Source of the DNA: Streptococcus mitis
GTDB taxonomy: Bacteria; Bacillota; Bacilli; Lactobacillales; Streptococcaceae
Direction: 5' to 3'
Assembly: GCF_002005545.1 (NCBI RefSeq)
Contig: NZ_LBMT01000001.1
Location: 1,262,301 to 1,326,300 of the forward strand
DNA: 64,000 nt
Part shown: piece after piece, positions 36,203 through 46,200 of the stretch
Layout: every line of letters begins with the position of its first letter
Numbering within the stretch: the stretch's first letter is position 1
Notes under the pieces: generated by a model
What the model saw: the letters and a program-made list of their open reading frames with translations, nothing else
Told to the model about the DNA's origin: nothing
Databases searched by the model: none
Translations under genes and position numbers: made by a program

Positions 36203-36504
36203 GAAAAACCAGTAGAATAAAAAAGTTGGTAGATAAAAAGTTTGTGGTCGTAGATCTAGGAGATTTTCTCATTCAAGTCTGTTTCCTATTTCTCATTGTA
36301 ATTATAAACCATGGCAACATAAGAAAACGAGCATTTCCAACTGAGGAGGTGCTCGTTTTTTGATAGTTAGAAGTAGTTTTTATCCGTCTATTTAGAGTTG
36401 ATTACAAGAAATTATTGACTTGAATGTGGATATAAGATTTATTCACTGATTATAATGTTTAAATAGTGCTCCAAAGCAAAGAATTATCCTCATGAGTATG
36501 AATC
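36203..36504. other. Intergenic region between convergent pht and ABC-F genes
   Basis: Contains a clear terminator at 36323-36361 (separate entry). The remainder (36362-36504) is AT-rich, with promoter-like hexamers on the plus strand (TTGACT near 36416, TATAAT near 36452) but no gene downstream on that strand. Confidence 0.5.
36323..36361 (+). terminator. Terminator after pht
   Basis: AAAACGAGCA and TGCTCGTTTT pair over 10 bp around an 18-base loop, with a T run behind. Its ends are the same as those of the hairpin at 3845-3880. Confidence 0.85.
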
Positions 36505-38022
36505 TTATAAATTAACTACCTCCAAACCATGTTCTGTCAAGCGATAGATGCTTGAACAGACCTCTTTTAAGAAACGACGGTCATGCGAAACAGTGATGAT
36601 ACCGCCTGGATAGGTTGCAAAGAGTTTTCTTATTTCAGGTTGAGAAGTTGGAGAAAAGTTTCGTGTAGGTTCATCCAGCAGGAGAAAGTTTGGTTTGCGC
36701 AGCACTAAATCCAAAAGCAGGAGTTTACCCTGTTGCCCGCCAGATAAGGAGCGAATTTGATGCTGCATTTCTGGATAACTGAAATTGAGACTAGCTAAGT
36801 GAGATTGGATTTTTTGTAGTTCCTCTTTTTCTCCAGTTTTGCTGAGGTAGGCTATTGGTGATAAATCCAATTGCAGTTTCTTGTGGTAATCTTGTGGCAT
36901 AAAACCAAGTGAAATCTCTCTTTTATCATTCAGAAGTTGCTGTAATTTGGCTAACAGAGTTGATTTCCCAACACCATTTGGCCCGATAATACCGATTTTT
37001 TCTTGCCCACGGACAGTTAGTTGTAGTTTTTGAACCAAAACTCGGTCGCCAATTGCCAAATTTTCCTTTTCCAGTTGGATTAAGACTTTAGATGCCGGTA
37101 ATGGCTGTATATCTGAGAAAAAAAGTCTAATTTCTTCCTCTTCAAGTGGTTTTTGGGTTATAGACTGAGCTGTCTTTTCAAAGCGTTTTTCTTGAGAGAG
37201 GACAGTTTTCATCTTTTTTGCCAATAGGCGACCGGCAGTACTGTCTTTAGTAGCTCGAAGCGCAGTTTCTACATTTTGCTTGACTCGCCGATGTTTTTCC
37301 ATGGTTTTATCGTAGGCTCTTTGGTCGTTAGCTGCTTGCTGGCTTTGTTTGGCAAAATTAGCCTTTCTCTGTTCACTATAGCGATCATAGTCTAAGTGCT
37401 CTACTAGCGTTTCTGCTTCTTTACGGTGCTTGACCAGTCGCAAGTGAACAATAGTGTCTGCCGTTTGAGAAAGAAAGTCTTCATCATGGGAAATGAAAAT
37501 AACGGTTTGCCTCATCTTCTGTATCTGTCTTTTTAGCCAATCAACCGTCTCAAGGTCTAGGTCATTTGAAGGTTCATCTAAAAATAGAATCTCAAAGGGT
37601 TTGGCTAACTCATGGATGAGCTGAATTTTCAAAGCTTCGCCCCCTGATAGACTGCCAATCTCTTGGTTGCTAGCGAAGCGATCGCCATCAAAATGCAATT
37701 CCTCAGCCAAACGATAGAGAATACTGTAGTCTAAATCAATAGAATCTAAAAAGAAGTAGTCGTGTAGAGATTGTTTTTTCAGCTCCTCGGGGAGTTTTTG
37801 AGGAATGTAGGCTATTGATTGATAATCAGAATGAATGTCTCCCCTGATAGTGAAATCAGGCAAAGCTTCCCCCATTAAAGTTTTAAGCAAGGTTGATTTG
37901 CCATTTCCTTCTTCGCCAATAATAGCGATCTTCTCTCCGTCTTGAATGCTCATGTTTAAGTCAGAGACAAGGTCTCGTAAATTTTTGTTTTGAGTGATGG
38001 TCAGATGATTGATTTTTATCAT
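36505..38022 (-). CDS. ABC-F ATPase, antibiotic-resistance-like subgroup
   Basis: The 505-residue protein has two ABC domains without a membrane part. Domain one has Walker A GEEGNGKST, signature LSGGEALKIQL and FLDEPSNDLD. Domain two has Walker A GPNGVGKST, signature LSGGQQGKLLL and LLLDEPTRNFSPTSQPE. The TRNFSP form of the D-loop region is, from memory, typical of Lsa/Sal/Vml-type ribosome-protection ABC-F proteins. Between the two lies the inter-domain linker (about 190-290), which would reach toward the ribosomal tunnel. The start at 38022 follows AGAAAGGGC; a longer reading to 38061 has no ribosome-binding site. A hairpin with a T run (38060-38087) 38 bases upstream may attenuate transcription. 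Whether it confers resistance cannot be read. Confidence 0.85.
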   Translation of the reverse strand: MIKINHLTITQNKNLRDLVSDLNMSIQDGEKIAIIGEEGNGKSTLLKTLMGEALPDFTIRGDIHSDYQSIAYIPQKLPEELKKQSLHDYFFLDSIDLDYSILYRLAEELHFDGDRFASNQEIGSLSGGEALKIQLIHELAKPFEILFLDEPSNDLDLETVDWLKRQIQKMRQTVIFISHDEDFLSQTADTIVHLRLVKHRKEAETLVEHLDYDRYSEQRKANFAKQSQQAANDQRAYDKTMEKHRRVKQNVETALRATKDSTAGRLLAKKMKTVLSQEKRFEKTAQSITQKPLEEEEIRLFFSDIQPLPASKVLIQLEKENLAIGDRVLVQKLQLTVRGQEKIGIIGPNGVGKSTLLAKLQQLLNDKREISLGFMPQDYHKKLQLDLSPIAYLSKTGEKEELQKIQSHLASLNFSYPEMQHQIRSLSGGQQGKLLLLDLVLRKPNFLLLDEPTRNFSPTSQPEIRKLFATYPGGIITVSHDRRFLKEVCSSIYRLTEHGLEVVNL

Positions 38023-38059
38023 ATTGTTGCCCTTTCTAGAATGTCCAATAGTGCATAAC

Positions 38060-38087
38060 AAAAAGCTCTACTTTACCTAGTAGAGCC
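38060..38087 (-). terminator. Premature terminator (attenuator-like) before the ABC-F gene
   Basis: On the minus strand GCTCTAC and GTAGAGC pair around TAGGTAAA and are followed by TTTTTG. It stands 38 bases before the ABC-F start, and no good promoter fits between hairpin and gene. It could act as an attenuator or as a simple terminator for the leader transcript. Confidence 0.7.
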
Positions 38088-38111
38088 AAAGTCTATGTCA
38101 AAAAACTCTAT

Positions 38112-38310
38112 TAATACTCTTCGAAAATCTCTTCAAACCACGTCAGCGTCGCCTTACCGTAGATATGGTTACTGACTTCGTCAGTTCTATCCACAACCTC
38201 AAAACAGTGTTTTGAGCTGACTTCGTCAGTCTTATCTACAACCTCAAAGCAGTGCTTTGAGCAACCTGCGGCTAGCTTCCTAGTTTGCTTTTTGATTTTC
38301 ATTGAGTATA
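38112..38310 (+). repeat. BOX element, A-B-B-C
   Basis: Plus-strand BOX: boxA from ATACTCTTCGAAAATC (38114), two boxB copies with CTGACTTCGTCAG palindromes (near 38172 and 38218) and boxC ending in ATTTTCATTGAGTATA (38310). Length of about 199 bases fits 59+45+45+50. It separates the ABC-F gene and its leader hairpin from an upstream promoter-like region on the minus strand. Confidence 0.95.
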
Positions 38311-38489
38311 AAATGCCAGAAAAAGAGCATAAAAGAGCATATAAAAAGAGACAAAAACAAGATCTACTAAATAAAGGTTCTTTATTTGATAGACTTAGTT
38401 GTTCATGTCTTCCTTACCTCCTAGTATTGGTACCTCTATCCTATACCTTTCAGGATATTTTGTCAATAGAAAACAGACAATTCTAATCT
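38311..38489 (-). promoter_or_regulatory. Candidate leader region of the ABC-F gene: promoter, mini-ORF and hairpin
   Basis: On the minus strand: -35 TTGACA (38466-38461), 17 bases, then -10 TAGGAT (38443-38438). Downstream are a perfect Shine-Dalgarno AGGAGG (38422-38417), a start codon at 38406-38404 opening a three-codon frame Met-Asn-Asn-stop, and an 8-bp hairpin AAATAAAG/CTTTATTT (38387-38369). The BOX and the T-tailed hairpin follow before the ABC-F gene. This layout resembles the leaders of antibiotic-induced genes. It is inference. Confidence 0.5.
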
Positions 38490-38819
38490 CTAAAATCCGA
38501 AAACAGGTCCATAAAGAGTTAGTACGTGTTTGACATGCTCGTAATGGAATTTGTCGTAGTTTCGCCAAGCAATGCGTGCTTGGTCGTTCAGTTTTAGGCT
38601 ACCTAATCCAATCAGAAGACTGGTGCGTTGGTAAAATTTCTCAAGGTCGATTAAGATACTGTTGTTCAACTTTTCCGCTTTTTTGAGCTCTTGCAGAGTA
38701 GTATTTAGCAGCTCTTGCAGTCGAATATCATCTGCCGTACCTTGTTTACAGTTTTGGTAGCTTTTATTTAACTCGGATAGGAGTTGGGTTGCATTTGTAA
38801 TGAGTTCTTTGTCTTCCAT
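38490..38819 (-). CDS. Small helical hypothetical protein
   Basis: The 109-residue protein (MEDKELITNATQLLSELN at the start) is predicted to be almost entirely helical, with Leu/Lys/Glu/Asn-rich segments, one hydrophobic turn near residues 65-75 (RTSLLIGLGSLKL), and a Tyr/Phe/His-rich end. No signal peptide is visible. I do not recognise a domain; size and composition would suit a bacteriocin-immunity-type four-helix protein, but I cannot confirm this. The ATG is preceded by a weak GATGATG-type sequence without a classic ribosome-binding site. The gene is oriented toward the ABC-F gene, with a promoter-like region and a BOX between them. Confidence 0.6.
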   Translation of the reverse strand: MEDKELITNATQLLSELNKSYQNCKQGTADDIRLQELLNTTLQELKKAEKLNNSILIDLEKFYQRTSLLIGLGSLKLNDQARIAWRNYDKFHYEHVKHVLTLYGPVFGF

Positions 38820-38981
38820 AGGGGCATCATCCTTGCTATCATGTATTCTTGCCTATAGTATAGCACCAAAAAATATAGTGATAAATATATTAAAAAATCG
38901 AATGTTAATTACAAAGTTTGGTGGGCTGATTTGTAGCCTTTTCATGGTATAATCAAGAGAGTAAATCTTTATGGAGGAAGT

Positions 38982-39524
38982 ATGAAATTAAATATTCAAG
39001 AAATTCGTAAGCAGTCTGAAGGCTTGCATTTTGAACAAACCTTAGACTTAGCCGCAGACCTGCGTGTACGAAATCAAGAAATTTTAGATGTAAAAGATAT
39101 CCTTGCAGTTGGGAAAGTACAATATGAAGACCGTATGTATTTCTTAGATTATCAACTATCTTACACCATTGTTCTTGCTTCAAGTCGCAGTATGGAGCCA
39201 GTTGAGTTAGTTGAATCTTATCCAGTCACGGAAGTTTTCATGGAAGGCGCAACTAACCAGCTAGATCAGGAAGTTTTAGACGATGATTTGGTCTTGCCAA
39301 TTGAAAATGGAGAACTTGACCTTGCTGAGAGCGTGTCAGACAATATCCTACTAAACATTCCTATCAAGGTCTTGACGGCTGAAGAAGAGGCTGGTCAAGG
39401 ATTTGTTTCAGGAAATGACTGGCAAATCATGACAGAAGAAGAATACCAAGCTCAACAAGCAGTTAAGAAAGAAGAAAACAGTCCTTTTGCTGGCTTGCAA
39501 GGACTATTTGATGGAGACGAATAA
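38982..39524 (+). CDS. YceD/DUF177 family protein
   Basis: The 180-residue cytosolic protein of the DUF177 family has an N-terminal IQEIRKQSEGLHFEQT, a beta-rich middle (GKVQYEDRMYFLDYQLSYTIVLASSRSM in two segments) and an acidic C-terminus. DUF177 proteins are linked to 23S rRNA accumulation in bacteria and plants and usually stand next to rpmF. Here rpmF is not next to it. ATG 38982 has GGAGGAAG upstream and a TATAAT at 38948-38953. Its stop overlaps the nth start (TAATG), giving translational coupling. Confidence 0.85.
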   Translation: MKLNIQEIRKQSEGLHFEQTLDLAADLRVRNQEILDVKDILAVGKVQYEDRMYFLDYQLSYTIVLASSRSMEPVELVESYPVTEVFMEGATNQLDQEVLDDDLVLPIENGELDLAESVSDNILLNIPIKVLTAEEEAGQGFVSGNDWQIMTEEEYQAQQAVKKEENSPFAGLQGLFDGDE

Positions 39525-40153
39525 TGGTCTTGTCAAAAAAACGAGCACGAAAGGTGCTAGAAGAAATCATTGCTCTTTTTCCAGATGCCAAGCCCAGTCT
39601 TGATTTTACCAATCATTTTGAACTCTTGGTTGCGGTCATGTTGTCAGCCCAGACGACGGATGCAGCGGTAAATAAGGCCACACCAGGTCTCTTTGCTGCC
39701 TTTCCAACGCCACAAGCCATGTCTGTTGCGACAGAGGGTGAGATTGCCTCACACATTTCTCGCCTAGGACTGTATAGAAATAAGGCTAAATTCCTAAAAA
39801 AATGTGCCCAACAGTTACTAGATGATTTCGATGGTCAAGTCCCTCAAACACGTCAGGAATTAGAGAGTTTGGCAGGTGTCGGTCGCAAGACGGCCAATGT
39901 TGTCATGAGTGTGGGATTTGGGATTCCAGCTTTTGCAGTGGATACTCATGTGGAGCGTATTTGTAAGCACCACGATATCGTTAAAAAGTCAGCGACACCA
40001 CTTGAGGTGGAAAAGCGGGTCATGGATATCTTACCACCTGAGCAGTGGTTAGCAGCCCATCAGGCCATGATTTATTTTGGAAGAGCCATTTGTCATCCTA
40101 AAAATCCAGAGTGTGACCAGTACCCACAGTTATATGATTTTAGCAATTTATAA
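39524..40153 (+). CDS. nth: Endonuclease III with incomplete Fe-S ligand set
   Basis: The 209-residue HhH-GPD glycosylase/AP lyase has a helix-hairpin-helix LESLAGVGRKTANVV with catalytic Lys and then the catalytic Asp in AVDTHVERI. It repairs oxidised pyrimidines. The C-terminal cluster loop, C-x6-C-x2-C-x5-C in E. coli, reads C-HPKNPE-C-DQ-Y-PQLYD-F, so the third and fourth cysteines are Tyr and Phe and a standard [4Fe-4S] cluster is not expected. The start overlaps the stop of the upstream gene by one base. It precedes the pyr operon, which has a separate promoter. Confidence 0.92.
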   Translation: MVLSKKRARKVLEEIIALFPDAKPSLDFTNHFELLVAVMLSAQTTDAAVNKATPGLFAAFPTPQAMSVATEGEIASHISRLGLYRNKAKFLKKCAQQLLDDFDGQVPQTRQELESLAGVGRKTANVVMSVGFGIPAFAVDTHVERICKHHDIVKKSATPLEVEKRVMDILPPEQWLAAHQAMIYFGRAICHPKNPECDQYPQLYDFSNL

Positions 40154-40176
40154 GATGGTGTACCAAAAGTTTTTGC

Positions 40177-40885
<709 letters not shown>

Positions 40886-40903
40886 AAAGCTAAAGGAGTA
40901 GCC

Positions 40904-41827
40904 ATGTCAGAAAATCAACAAGCATTGAACCATGTGGTGTCCATGGAAGACCTCACTGTTGATCAAGTCATGAAATTGATCAAGCGAGGAATTGAGTTTA
41001 AAAACGGAGCTCAGCTTCCCTATGAGGACCATCCGATTGTTTCCAATCTTTTCTTTGAAGATTCTACACGGACGCATAAGTCCTTTGAAGTGGCAGAGAT
41101 TAAACTGGGGCTGGAACGACTTGACTTTGATGTGAAGACCAGCTCGGTAAATAAGGGTGAGACACTTTATGATACTATCCTGACTCTGTCTGCCTTAGGA
41201 GTGGATGTCTGTGTGATTCGCCACCCAGAGGTTGACTACTACAGAGAGTTGATTACTAGTCCCACGATTACGACTTCCATCATCAATGGTGGAGATGGTT
41301 CGGGCCAACACCCTAGCCAGAGCTTGCTTGATTTGATGACTATTTATGAGGAATTTGGTTACTTTGAGGGTCTCAAGGTTGCGATTGCAGGTGACTTGGA
41401 CCACTCACGCGTTGCCAAATCTAATATGCAGATTTTGAAACGCTTGGGAGCTGAACTTTACTTTGCTGGACCTGAGGAATGGAGAAGTCAAGAGTTTGCA
41501 GACTATGGACAGTTTGTAACCATTGATGAAATCATTGATCAGGTGGATGTCATGATGTTTCTTCGTGTGCAACATGAACGTCATGATAGTGGAGCGGTCT
41601 TTTCAAAAGAAGACTACCATGCGCAACATGGTTTGACACAGGAACGATACGATCGCTTAAAAGAAACAGCAATCCTTATGCACCCAGCTCCAGTCAATCG
41701 TGATGTAGAAATCGCAGATCACTTGGTTGAAGCACCAAAATCACGGATTGTCCAACAAATGACCAATGGTGTCTTTGTTCGAATGGCAATCTTAGAATCC
41801 GTACTGGCGAGTAGAAACGCCAACTAA
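40904..41827 (+). CDS. pyrB: Aspartate carbamoyltransferase catalytic subunit
   Basis: The 307-residue enzyme joins carbamoyl phosphate and aspartate in the first committed step of pyrimidine synthesis. The carbamoyl-phosphate loop is STRTH at residues 54-58 (the usual fifth residue is Arg; here His, as I believe is normal in streptococci). [17 protein letters not shown] and the late [11 protein letters not shown] are also present. AAAGGAG lies before the ATG, 18 bases after the pyrR stop. No regulatory subunit is present, as usual in Gram-positives. Confidence 0.97.
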   Translation: MSENQQALNHVVSMEDLTVDQVMKLIKRGIEFKNGAQLPYEDHPIVSNLFFEDSTRTHKSFEVAEIKLGLERLDFDVKTSSVNKGETLYDTILTLSALGVDVCVIRHPEVDYYRELITSPTITTSIINGGDGSGQHPSQSLLDLMTIYEEFGYFEGLKVAIAGDLDHSRVAKSNMQILKRLGAELYFAGPEEWRSQEFADYGQFVTIDEIIDQVDVMMFLRVQHERHDSGAVFSKEDYHAQHGLTQERYDRLKETAILMHPAPVNRDVEIADHLVEAPKSRIVQQMTNGVFVRMAILESVLASRNAN

Positions 41828-41876
41828 AACACAAGACGTTAAAAGACGCCAGTGAGCGTCCACGAGAGGTGAAAAT

Positions 41877-42956
41877 ATGACAAAAAGACTTCTAGTATTA
41901 GAAGATGGAACAATTTTTGAAGGCAAGGCCTTCGGAGCAGATATCGATGTAACAGGTGAAATTGTCTTTAATACAGGTATGACCGGCTACCAAGAATCCA
42001 TTACAGACCAGTCTTATAATGGACAAATCTTGACCTTTACCTATCCTTTGGTAGGAAATTATGGAATTAACCGTGATGATTACGAATCCATTATTCCAAC
42101 TTGTAAGGGAGTCGTTGTTTTCGAAGAAGCGCGTCGAGCAAGCAACTGGCGAAATCAAATGACGCTGGATGAATTTTTGAAAGCCAAGAAAATTCCTGGT
42201 ATTTCAGGAATTGATACGCGTGCACTTACCAAGATTATCCGTAAGCATGGTACCATGCGTGCAACCTTGACCCATGTTGGGGACAGCATGGACCATGTGA
42301 CTGACCAGCTCCAAGCAACAGTTTTACCGACAGACAATATCAAGCAGGTTTCTACTAAAACATCCTATCCAGCTCCAGGAGTTGGTTTGAGTGTTGTCTT
42401 AGTGGACTTTGGTCTCAAGCACTCAATTCTACGTGAACTTTCTAAGCGTAACTGTAACGTGACGGTTGTTCCTTATTCGACAACGGCTGAAGAAATTCTC
42501 CATCTCAATCCTGACGGAGTTATGTTGTCAAATGGTCCAGGTAACCCAGAAGATGTTCCACAGGCACTGGATATGATTCGCGGTGTACAAGGAAAAATTC
42601 CAATCTTTGGTATTTGTATGGGGCATCAACTCTTCGCCATGGCAAATGGTGCTAAGACCTACAAGATGAAATTTGGTCACCGTGGATTCAACCATGCGGT
42701 ACGTGAAATTGCAACAGGACGAGTAGACTTCACCAGTCAGAACCATGGTTATGCAGTTAGCCGTGAGGATTTGCCAGAGCATTTGATTATTACCCACGAA
42801 GAAATCAATGACAAGTCAGTTGAAGGTGTGCGCCACAGATACCAACCTGCTTTCTCTGTTCAATATCACCCAGATGCAGCCCCTGGTCCACACGACGCTA
42901 GCTACCTATTTGACGAGTTTATCGAGATGATGGAAGCTTTTAAACAATCAAACTAA
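41877..42956 (+). CDS. carA: Carbamoyl-phosphate synthase small (glutaminase) subunit
   Basis: The 359-residue protein has an N-terminal CPSase small-chain domain (about 1-150) and a C-terminal class I glutamine amidotransferase with the nucleophile C247 in GICMGHQ and the His in [13 protein letters not shown]. It supplies ammonia from glutamine to CarB. GAGAGGTGAAA precedes the ATG. Unusually, it is followed by a 336-base non-coding interval, not directly by carB. Confidence 0.96.
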   Translation: MTKRLLVLEDGTIFEGKAFGADIDVTGEIVFNTGMTGYQESITDQSYNGQILTFTYPLVGNYGINRDDYESIIPTCKGVVVFEEARRASNWRNQMTLDEFLKAKKIPGISGIDTRALTKIIRKHGTMRATLTHVGDSMDHVTDQLQATVLPTDNIKQVSTKTSYPAPGVGLSVVLVDFGLKHSILRELSKRNCNVTVVPYSTTAEEILHLNPDGVMLSNGPGNPEDVPQALDMIRGVQGKIPIFGICMGHQLFAMANGAKTYKMKFGHRGFNHAVREIATGRVDFTSQNHGYAVSREDLPEHLIITHEEINDKSVEGVRHRYQPAFSVQYHPDAAPGPHDASYLFDEFIEMMEAFKQSN

Positions 42957-42958
42957 GA

Positions 42959-43020
42959 ACGAGTAAAAGCTCGTCGGAGAATTTATTTAATGGCAACCTG
43001 AGAGTTGCCGAATAGAAAGG
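42959..43020 (+). repeat. Structured module copy 1
   Basis: The 50-base core at 42971-43020 is preceded by the short stem ACGAG/CTCGT (42959-42974). Its constant 5' part includes CGGAGAATTTATTTAATG. The hairpin GGCAAC-CTGAGA-GTTGCC occupies 42992-43009 and the constant end GAATAGAAAGG 43010-43020. Confidence 0.75.
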
Positions 43021-43071
43021 CAGGTCGTTTCTTTTAGTCGCTATCAGGCGAACTAAAAACTCCCTGCACTA

Positions 43072-43156
43072 GATTTTTTACCGAAAAGTATCGTTTCGCT
43101 AAAAAATCGTCGGAGAATTTATTTAATGTCGCTCTGTGAGGCGACGAATAGAAAGG
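43072..43156 (+). repeat. Structured module copy 2
   Basis: The 50-base core at 43107-43156 has the same constant parts as copy 1. It is preceded by a longer stem GATTTTTTA/TAAAAAATC (43072-43108) with inner CGAAA/TTTCG. The hairpin GTCGCT-CTGTGA-GGCGAC is at 43128-43145. Four of six base pairs differ from copy 1 while pairing is kept. Confidence 0.75.
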
Positions 43157-43292
43157 AGAAGATACATTGTTCGCGGAAGTGAACACGCCCTAAGAACTGT
43201 GTGAAAAAGATAAACATCGTCTTGACGCTGAAGGCGTCTGCACCGAGTTTCCTATTTTCGCTGTGTTCTTTACGGGCTTTGTATCATAAACT

Positions 43293-46200
43293 ATGCCTAA
43301 ACGTACTGATATTCAAAAAATTATGGTGATTGGTTCTGGTCCGATTATTATTGGTCAGGCTGCTGAGTTTGACTACGCTGGGACCCAGGCTTGCTTGTCG
43401 TTGAAAGAGGAAGGTTATGAGGTTGTTTTGGTTAACTCAAACCCTGCAACCATCATGACAGACAAGGAAATTGCTGATAAGGTTTATATTGAACCGATTA
43501 CACTTGAGTTTGTGACACGTATTCTTCGTAAGGAGCGTCCAGATGCCTTGCTACCAACACTCGGTGGTCAGACAGGTCTCAACATGGCCATGGAATTATC
43601 TAAAAATGGTATCCTGGATGAGCTTGGTGTTGAACTTCTAGGTACCAAATTATCTGCCATTGACCAAGCGGAGGACCGTGATCTCTTTAAACAATTGATG
43701 GAAGAGCTCAATCAACCCATTCCAGAATCTGAAATTGTCAACACAGTCGAAGAAGCAGTTGCCTTTGCAGCAACAATTGGCTACCCAGTCATCGTCCGTC
43801 CAGCCTTTACTCTTGGTGGTACTGGTGGTGGTATGTGTGCCAACGAGGAAGAATTGCGTGAAATCGCTGAAAATGGTTTGAAATTGTCACCTGTTACCCA
43901 ATGTTTGATTGAGCGTTCAATCGCAGGTTTCAAGGAAATTGAGTACGAAGTGATGCGTGACTCAGCTGACAATGCTTTGGTTGTTTGTAACATGGAAAAC
44001 TTTGACCCAGTTGGGATTCACACAGGAGATTCCATTGTATTTGCTCCTGCGCAAACCATGTCAGACTATGAAAACCAAATGCTTCGTGACGCAAGCTTGA
44101 GCATTATTCGTGCACTTAAGATTGAAGGGGGATGTAATGTTCAGCTGGCCCTTGATCCACACAGCTTCAAGTACTATGTCATCGAAGTAAACCCTCGTGT
44201 ATCGCGTTCGTCAGCCCTTGCTTCTAAGGCGACAGGGTATCCAATCGCTAAGTTGGCAGCCAAGATTGCAGTAGGTTTGACTTTGGATGAGGTCATCAAC
44301 CCAGTTACAGGTTCAACCTATGCCATGTTTGAACCAGCCCTTGACTATGTGGTTGCCAAGATTCCACGTTTCCCATTTGACAAGTTTGAAAAGGGTGAGC
44401 GCCGTCTTGGGACACAGATGAAGGCAACTGGAGAAGTCATGGCAATCGGTCGAAACATCGAAGAATCTCTCCTTAAAGCTTGTCGTTCCCTTGAAATTGG
44501 TGTGCACCACAATGAAATGCCTGAACTTGCAGCAGTTTCTGATGATTCCTTGATTGAAAAAGTAGTCAAAGCCCAAGATGACCGTCTCTTCTACGTATCA
44601 GAAGCAATTCGTCGTGGCTACACACCAGAAGAAATTGCAGAGCTTACAAAAATCGATATCTTTTATCTCGATAAACTCCTACATATCTTTGAAATTGAGC
44701 AGGAGTTGGGTGCCCATCCACAAAATCTAGAAGTTTTGAAAACAGCCAAACTCAATGGCTTCTCAGATCGTAAAGTTGCTGAACTATGGGAAACTACAGC
44801 TGACCAAGTTCGCCAACTTCGTTTGGAAAACAAGATTGTTCCTGTTTACAAGATGGTCGATACTTGTGCGGCAGAATTTGACTCTGAAACACCATACTTC
44901 TATTCAACCTATGGTTGGGAAAACGAGTCTATCAAGTCTGATAAGGAATCTGTCCTAGTCCTAGGTTCAGGTCCAATCCGTATCGGTCAAGGGGTTGAGT
45001 TTGACTACGCAACTGTTCACTCGGTTAAGGCTATCCAGGCGGCTGGCTATGAAGCCATCATCATGAACTCAAACCCAGAGACCGTTTCTACAGACTTCTC
45101 TGTATCAGACAAGCTTTACTTTGAGCCATTGACATTCGAAGATGTTATGAATGTCATCGACTTGGAGCAACCAAAGGGAGTTATCGTTCAGTTCGGTGGT
45201 CAAACAGCTATCAACCTTGCGGAGCCATTGGCAAAAGCAGGTGTGACTATTCTTGGTACGCAAGTAGCTGACCTAGACCGTGCGGAAGACCGTGACCTCT
45301 TTGAGCAAGCCCTTAAAGACCTGGATATTCCACAGCCACCAGGACAAACGGCTACCAATGAAGAAGAAGCAGTTCTTGCAGCTCGCAAGATTGGCTTCCC
45401 AGTTCTTGTCCGCCCATCTTATGTACTTGGTGGACGTGCCATGGAAATCGTTGAAAACGAAGAAGATCTTCGTTCTTACATGCGAACTGCTGTTAAGGCT
45501 AGTCCAGACCACCCAGTTCTTGTTGATTCTTATATCGTTGGACAAGAGTGTGAAGTTGATGCCATTTCAGACGGAGAAAATGTTCTCATCCCTGGTATCA
45601 TGGAGCACATCGAACGAGCTGGTGTTCACTCAGGTGACTCAATGGCCGTTTACCCACCACAAACCTTGTCGCAAAAGGTGCAAGAAACAATCGCAGACTA
45701 TACTAAACGCCTAGCAATCGGTCTTAACTGCCTTGGAATGATGAACATCCAGTTTGTTATTAAGGATGAAAAAGTCTATGTTATTGAGGTCAATCCACGT
45801 GCCAGCCGTACGGTTCCATTTCTTTCTAAAGTGACCAATATCCCTATGGCTCAAGTAGCGACCAAGCTCATTCTTGGTCAAAAACTTGAAGAACTTGGCT
45901 ACCAAGATGGACTTTACCCTGAAAGCACCCGAGTTCATATCAAGGCACCTGTCTTCTCCTTTACCAAACTAGCGAAGGTAGACAGCTTGCTTGGTCCTGA
46001 AATGAAGTCAACAGGAGAAGTTATGGGTTCTGATACGACTTTGGAAAAAGCTCTCTATAAAGCCTTTGAAGCTTCTTACCTACACTTGCCAACTTTTGGT
46101 AACGTTGTATTTACCATTGCTGATGATGCCAAAGAAGAAGCCTTGGACTTAGCTCGTCGTTTCCAAAATATTGGCTATGGAATCCTTGCGACAGAAGGGA

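Larger units (their letters stand above)
42957..43292 (+). ncRNA. Structured non-coding carA-carB interval with a duplicated hairpin module
   Basis: This interval between two genes of one operon has no gene. It holds two 50-base modules (separate entries) with identical 22-base and 11-base flanks around hairpins whose stems covary. Between and beside them are the hairpins TTTTAGT-CGC/GCG-AACTAAAA (43033-43058, inside GCAGG...CCTGC), GTTC/GAAC (43169-43184) and GACGC/GCGTC (43223-43238). GCCC-TAAGAAC (43187-43197) pairs imperfectly with GTTCTTTACGGGC (43264-43277). The density of paired elements suggests a folded regulatory RNA, possibly controlling carB or processed from the operon. No known family was recognised. 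Confidence 0.6.

Noticed and set aside
38111..38302. A 63-residue minus-strand reading frame
   Set aside because: It lies fully within the BOX element and consists of translated boxB/boxC sequence (repeated KHCFEVVD-KTDEVS); no ribosome-binding site. It is a by-product of the repeat.
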